Positions 62,301 through 64,000 of a stretch of 64,000 nucleotides of DNA are shown piece by piece. A program made the translations under genes and the position numbers. Location: contig JAILWY010000019.1 of assembly GCA_022113835.1 (NCBI GenBank), positions 7,340,001 through 7,404,000 on the forward strand. Direction: 5' to 3'. The DNA comes from Atopsyche davidsoni. Its lineage: Eukaryota; Arthropoda; Insecta; Trichoptera; Hydrobiosidae. Under the pieces are notes generated by a model, which saw nothing but the letters and a program-made list of their open reading frames with translations, was not told the origin of the DNA and made no database searches. How positions within the stretch are numbered: the stretch's first letter is position 1; each line of letters opens with the position of its first letter.

Positions 62301-64000
62301 CTCCGAGAGCTCCGCTCCTCTTCGCCTCGTCGATTACCATCAGATAGCGCCGATTGATATTCAGCGGACGGTCGTCTCGGCAGATACGAATGCATGCATT
62401 CCTATTCCGGCGGGCGATCTCGCACCGAGAGGCGCGGCGAATCGTAAACGCAGGCTTACTGTACAGTGTATCCGTGATTAAAAAAACAAACATGCTTCAA
62501 ATGTTAGCACGTTTTCAACTACGAATTCGTGGGAAATACACTACGCCAGAAAATGACTTACAATGAATTAACAGAACAGTAGGGGTATGTTTCCACTTCA
62601 CAGAAAAACCGTATTAATGCTGTATTAACTTGAAATTGGAGACAATTTACAATTATTCCAAAACCGATTTAACTTATTTCTCTGCCTGAGTACAAACTCG
62701 TGCTGTATGCCAACCAATTATTTGAGAATATACTTTAAATTTATAATTCATCATTTAGACATGTATTTGCGTAAACTCTTGAATGTTAAAAATTAAAAAT
62801 CCGAAAGCCTGCCGAGAACGGCCGTGTTTTCCATAATGAGTCATTCGAGGTCGGCTCAACTTTCCTCGCGAGAAGCGGAGTCAAGTTGAGCATTCAGCGG
62901 GCGCGCCGGCGCATGAGGAGACTGCCGGAGACCAGCGCCGGAATGCGCCAGGCTCCTGGAAGCGGTCAAGGTTCTGACGTCTTCGCTAAATATGCAGGCC
63001 GGGTATCGCTGATGAAGCCGAGGACTCCGAGGAACGCTCGCCACAGCTCACTTCAGCCTCAGCTCGGCCTGTGACATCACGCTGCGGGGAATGCAGCGGT
63101 CTTTAGTTTATCGGAATGCGCTCGCTTTTGTAACCGTTTGATCAGAATTGCTAATGCAAGCCATCAGGCGTGAACGGCAGACACGAGATTTGTACAAGCG
63201 TGCGTTACGGGCTGGCGTTTAGGATCTTCGTGATACTTTCGATGACGATGGCCGTCAACATTTCAGCTGCATATTTGTTTCGTTTTTATTTTAGATAAGT
63301 ATACGATAACGATACGAATCTAATGATACTAGTTGTTAAATTTTCTAGATAAAAATTGTTCTTTATTAATTATTTCCGCTCTTTTTTGTGTTTTAATCTA
63401 CGCACCGAAGATATCTTAGTTAAGATAACCTAGATAAAAGTTGTATAGGCATTAGTATTTTATAAGTATAGAAGCACAAAAGCAAGCTTTCAGAAGCATT
63501 TGCGTCGATATAATTGTAATTATACTATATATAGTAAAAATACTTTCTAGCTCAAAAAGAAATAACAGAAAACTTCCAACAAAAAGGGTTTAATTTGTTT
63601 TTTTTATTTAATTTTATTGAGCCGGGCTTGGGTCCTACTTTCCGCGCTAATTACTGTTATTGCCCGCAAGACGGTTATAATGATCTTCGCCGGTCCAAAT
63701 TAATTTTGAACGATGACATGCAACGCGGCAGCTTCACATGAGTTGAGTTTCACAATCGCCGTGTTCGGTTCCAGATTGGCGGTCGCGTGGGCGTGCATCG
63801 CCCAGGGCGCGGAAGTGGAGCTAATCACCAAGCCTCGACCCGGAGAGGAGTACGTGCTGGTGCAAGGAGGCCAGGCGCAGCCCGTGAAGCAGCCCTCAGA
63901 CAAGGAGCGCCTCTTTGAGACGGCGCACAAGATCCCCGAGAAGCTGCCCACTCACCACGTCACCCGCGAGGAAGAGGACAGCCGGCCCGCGCAGAAGCTC
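47357..64000 (+). CDS. Secreted protein of unknown family, first two coding exons (partial)
   Basis: Exon 1 codes from ATG at 47357 (context CACCATG) to 47376, then GTGAGT. Exon 2 starts at 63775 after TTCGGTTCCAG and stays open to the window end. The split codon (AC+A) gives threonine, so the protein begins MLLKLIT and continues LAVAWACIAQGAEVELITK: a typical signal peptide, likely cut after AQG or close by. The visible mature part (about 60 residues) is charged and proline/glutamate-rich (KPRPGEEYVLVQGGQAQP, ERLFETAHKIPEKLP, REEEDSRPAQK), without cysteines apart from one in the signal, and is GC-rich at third codon positions, unlike ATG9 or DNAJC11. This suggests an extracellular or cuticle-type protein, but I cannot name it. 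The match of phase, splice sites and signal peptide across 16.4 kb supports the join. Confidence 0.7.
47700..48560. other. CpG-rich start of the long intron
   Basis: GC-rich sequence with many CpG continues from the promoter to about 48560. It may hold enhancers or alternative first exons. Frames on both strands reach 125 codons (47785-48162), but none has a family signal. Confidence 0.35.
48561..50553. other. Intron sequence, nothing assigned
   Basis: Mostly AT-rich, with a short CpG-rich patch at 49600-49800 that keeps frames of 90-113 codons open on the - strand without recognisable features. Confidence 0.4.
50554..50630. repeat. TATCGAT-rich repeat, possible hAT-type MITE end
   Basis: TAGTGCTGTGAACATCACTA is followed by CACTATCGATAC repeated (three full or near copies) and TATCGATATATCGG. 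Insect hAT MITEs often carry TAGTGCTG or CAGTGTT ends followed by TATCGATA repeats. No matching second end was found. Confidence 0.35.
50740..51575 (-). mobile_element. Non-LTR retrotransposon fragment with reverse-transcriptase YADD
   Basis: Reading leftward from 51575: GRPRNNIRYADDTVLLADSA (YADD is the catalytic core), HLQILVDKVNDASSKYGLSV, NTKTMFVSREL, VDRVKRFRYLGSWLNENWDL, then a degraded stretch, and finally GIESAAELVRLAQNRDMFVE and MVTNLLRGEASEE near 50850. This is the palm-to-C-terminus of a LINE endonuclease/reverse-transcriptase protein; the clade is not resolved. Stops and a shift near 51240 break it. Scraps of its 3' end recur at 2297, 40430, 43400, 46325, 52075, 53935, 55425 and 56010. 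Confidence 0.8.
51585..52010. other. CpG-rich patch, long frames on both strands
   Basis: Frames of 67-111 codons overlap on both strands. GAGTTGCGCAA occurs at about 51693 and 51831. Stop-free composition and the repeated TTGCGCAA suggest a transposon part (hAT MITEs carry similar repeats) rather than a gene. Confidence 0.3.
52075..52150 (+). mobile_element. LINE 3' end fragment
   Basis: ATGAATACTGGCTCAGTATG and AGTATATGCTCAGAGAAATG match 40505-40550. Confidence 0.5.
53231..53248. repeat. Perfect 18-bp palindrome
   Basis: GATACCTGCGCAGGTATC is its own reverse complement; GCAGGTA occurs once more just upstream. It lies in a GC-rich patch (53080-53280) of unknown nature. Confidence 0.6.
53935..54060 (+). 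mobile_element. LINE 3' end fragment
   Basis: In one frame it reads ESTAELVRLAQDRNREPHEV and then EEKYKRNK, a clear match to the AAELVRLAQNRD end of the LINE copy at 50740-51575. Confidence 0.6.
54563..54655. repeat. Array of six CACGTG sites at 15-bp spacing
   Basis: CACGTG occurs at 54568, 54583, 54598, 54613, 54628 and 54643, in units close to CCCACGTGTGTGTTG and, later, CCCACGTGTGCGAGG. CACGTG is the core of bHLH E-boxes (Myc/Max, CLOCK/CYCLE, USF type). The array is in a GC-rich patch in intron 1 of the secreted-protein gene. Reading frames stay open because 15 is a multiple of three. Confidence 0.85.
55425..55540 (+). mobile_element. Possible LINE 3' end fragment
   Basis: GCTCTAGATGAAGGTGAAAC resembles GCACTAGATGAAGATGAAAC at 40570, and TTCAGAGGCTTCAGAGTG resembles the GEASE-coding part. 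Confidence 0.35.
56010..56300 (-). mobile_element. LINE 3' end fragment
   Basis: Parallels 50870-51160 over its length: GGTGACCATCTCACTGAACA, CCTGGACAATCAGCTA, ACATGGCCAAAATAGA and GACACGGTCAACCCATGGTA against GGTGACCATTTCCACGAACA and GACGCGGTCGACCCATGGTA. Confidence 0.7.
56301..58339. other. Intron sequence, nothing assigned
   Basis: AT-rich. A short GC patch at 57290-57340 does not belong to any frame I can interpret. Confidence 0.4.
58340..58412 (-). repeat. Possible tRNA-derived SINE head
   Basis: On the - strand GTTGTCGAGTGGTTAGTACG resembles a tRNA A box region and CTACGGGTACCGAGGCCG a damaged B box. The body is not recognisable. Confidence 0.3.
58779..59035 (-). CDS. Possible orphan exon, antisense within the long intron
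   Basis: An open frame runs leftward from a CCACAG acceptor-like site (about 59036) to a good donor, CAG then GTAAAT, at 58779-58773. The peptide has a glutamine-rich start (EQSQQDKEPLQQQ) and a compositionally normal second half (LTRGETAVILLNDTNESYSC, LIGAWIAQFQGIFGANCCQE). The frame quality and donor suggest an exon, but I do not know the family, and joining to the next acceptor (near 58700) gives an early stop after about ten codons. Confidence 0.3.
59096..59291. mobile_element. piggyBac-type MITE, 196 bp
   Basis: TTAA at 59092-59095 and 59292-59295 flank inverted ends: CCCTTTCCACTCCG and CCCTTTGAACTCCG. Similarity continues inward (GACAATGTG on both arms). There is a second ACTCCGTTGGCGAC inside the left end. 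No coding capacity. Confidence 0.8.
59296..61735. other. Intron sequence, nothing assigned
   Basis: AT-rich. A CpG-richer patch at 60900-61090 keeps a 93-codon - strand frame open (61026-60745) with no family signal. Confidence 0.35.
61736..63774. other. Intron 3' part with CpG-rich islands
   Basis: Two CpG-rich stretches (about 61960-62460 and 62820-63080) precede exon 2 of the secreted-protein gene. They could be enhancers, non-coding exons or alternative promoters; TATAAAAC at 62166 is one candidate. Frames there are short and unrecognised. Confidence 0.3.

Noticed and set aside
1..64000. CRISPR arrays, bacterial operons or viral genes
   Set aside because: No direct-repeat/spacer arrays, no Shine-Dalgarno-led gene runs and no viral proteins were seen; the window is intron-containing animal DNA.

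Overview
The window is AT-rich eukaryotic nuclear DNA from an insect. Three conserved animal genes, all split by introns with GT/AG borders, sit among decayed copies of insect transposon families (mariner, piggyBac, a hAT-like element, jockey-type and other LINEs, a tRNA-derived SINE). The element mix and intron sizes would suit a hemipteran, but nothing in the sequence fixes the order.

Layout. Positions 1-2000 hold a possible last exon of an unidentified + strand gene and the first two coding exons of an inositol monophosphatase gene on the - strand, which continues off the left edge. It lies head to head with DNAJC11 (+, 13 coding exons, 3146-13950, 569 residues). A small single-exon gene of unknown function (-, 18957-19454) lies head to head with ATG9 (+, 15 coding exons, 20606-31274, 776 residues). 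Both large genes read as intact. From about 31.3 to 47 kb there is no gene I can support, only mobile elements, simple repeats and a few CpG-rich patches. At 47.1 kb a TATA-containing promoter starts a gene for an unrecognised secreted protein. Its first coding exon carries only 20 coding bases, and a 16.4 kb intron separates it from a second exon (63775 onward) that runs off the right edge.

Mobile DNA is the main accessory theme. DNAJC11 intron 6 holds a dead piggyBac-like element with TTAA at both ends and a mariner inserted 27 bp upstream of its transposase start. The IMPase intron holds a second piggyBac remnant. ATG9 intron 14 holds a deleted mariner and a separately spliced 96-codon THAP-domain reading frame. 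A 2.2 kb element with a perfect 14-bp terminal repeat and 8-bp target duplication lies downstream of ATG9. Two small TTAA-type MITEs, one ending about 100 bp from the TATA box at 47.1 kb, and a 413-bp TA-type MITE add to this. A non-LTR retrotransposon family is present as one piece with a reverse-transcriptase YADD motif and several 3' end scraps.

The most unusual repeat is a palindromic fold-back family, six copies, whose core hairpin resembles the stem II/GAAA part of hammerhead ribozymes found in animal retroelements, though key core bases differ. Also notable are six CACGTG sites at exact 15-bp spacing in the long intron of the secreted-protein gene. The conserved genes share no pathway beyond general cell housekeeping: phosphoinositide metabolism, mitochondrial inner-membrane organisation and autophagy.
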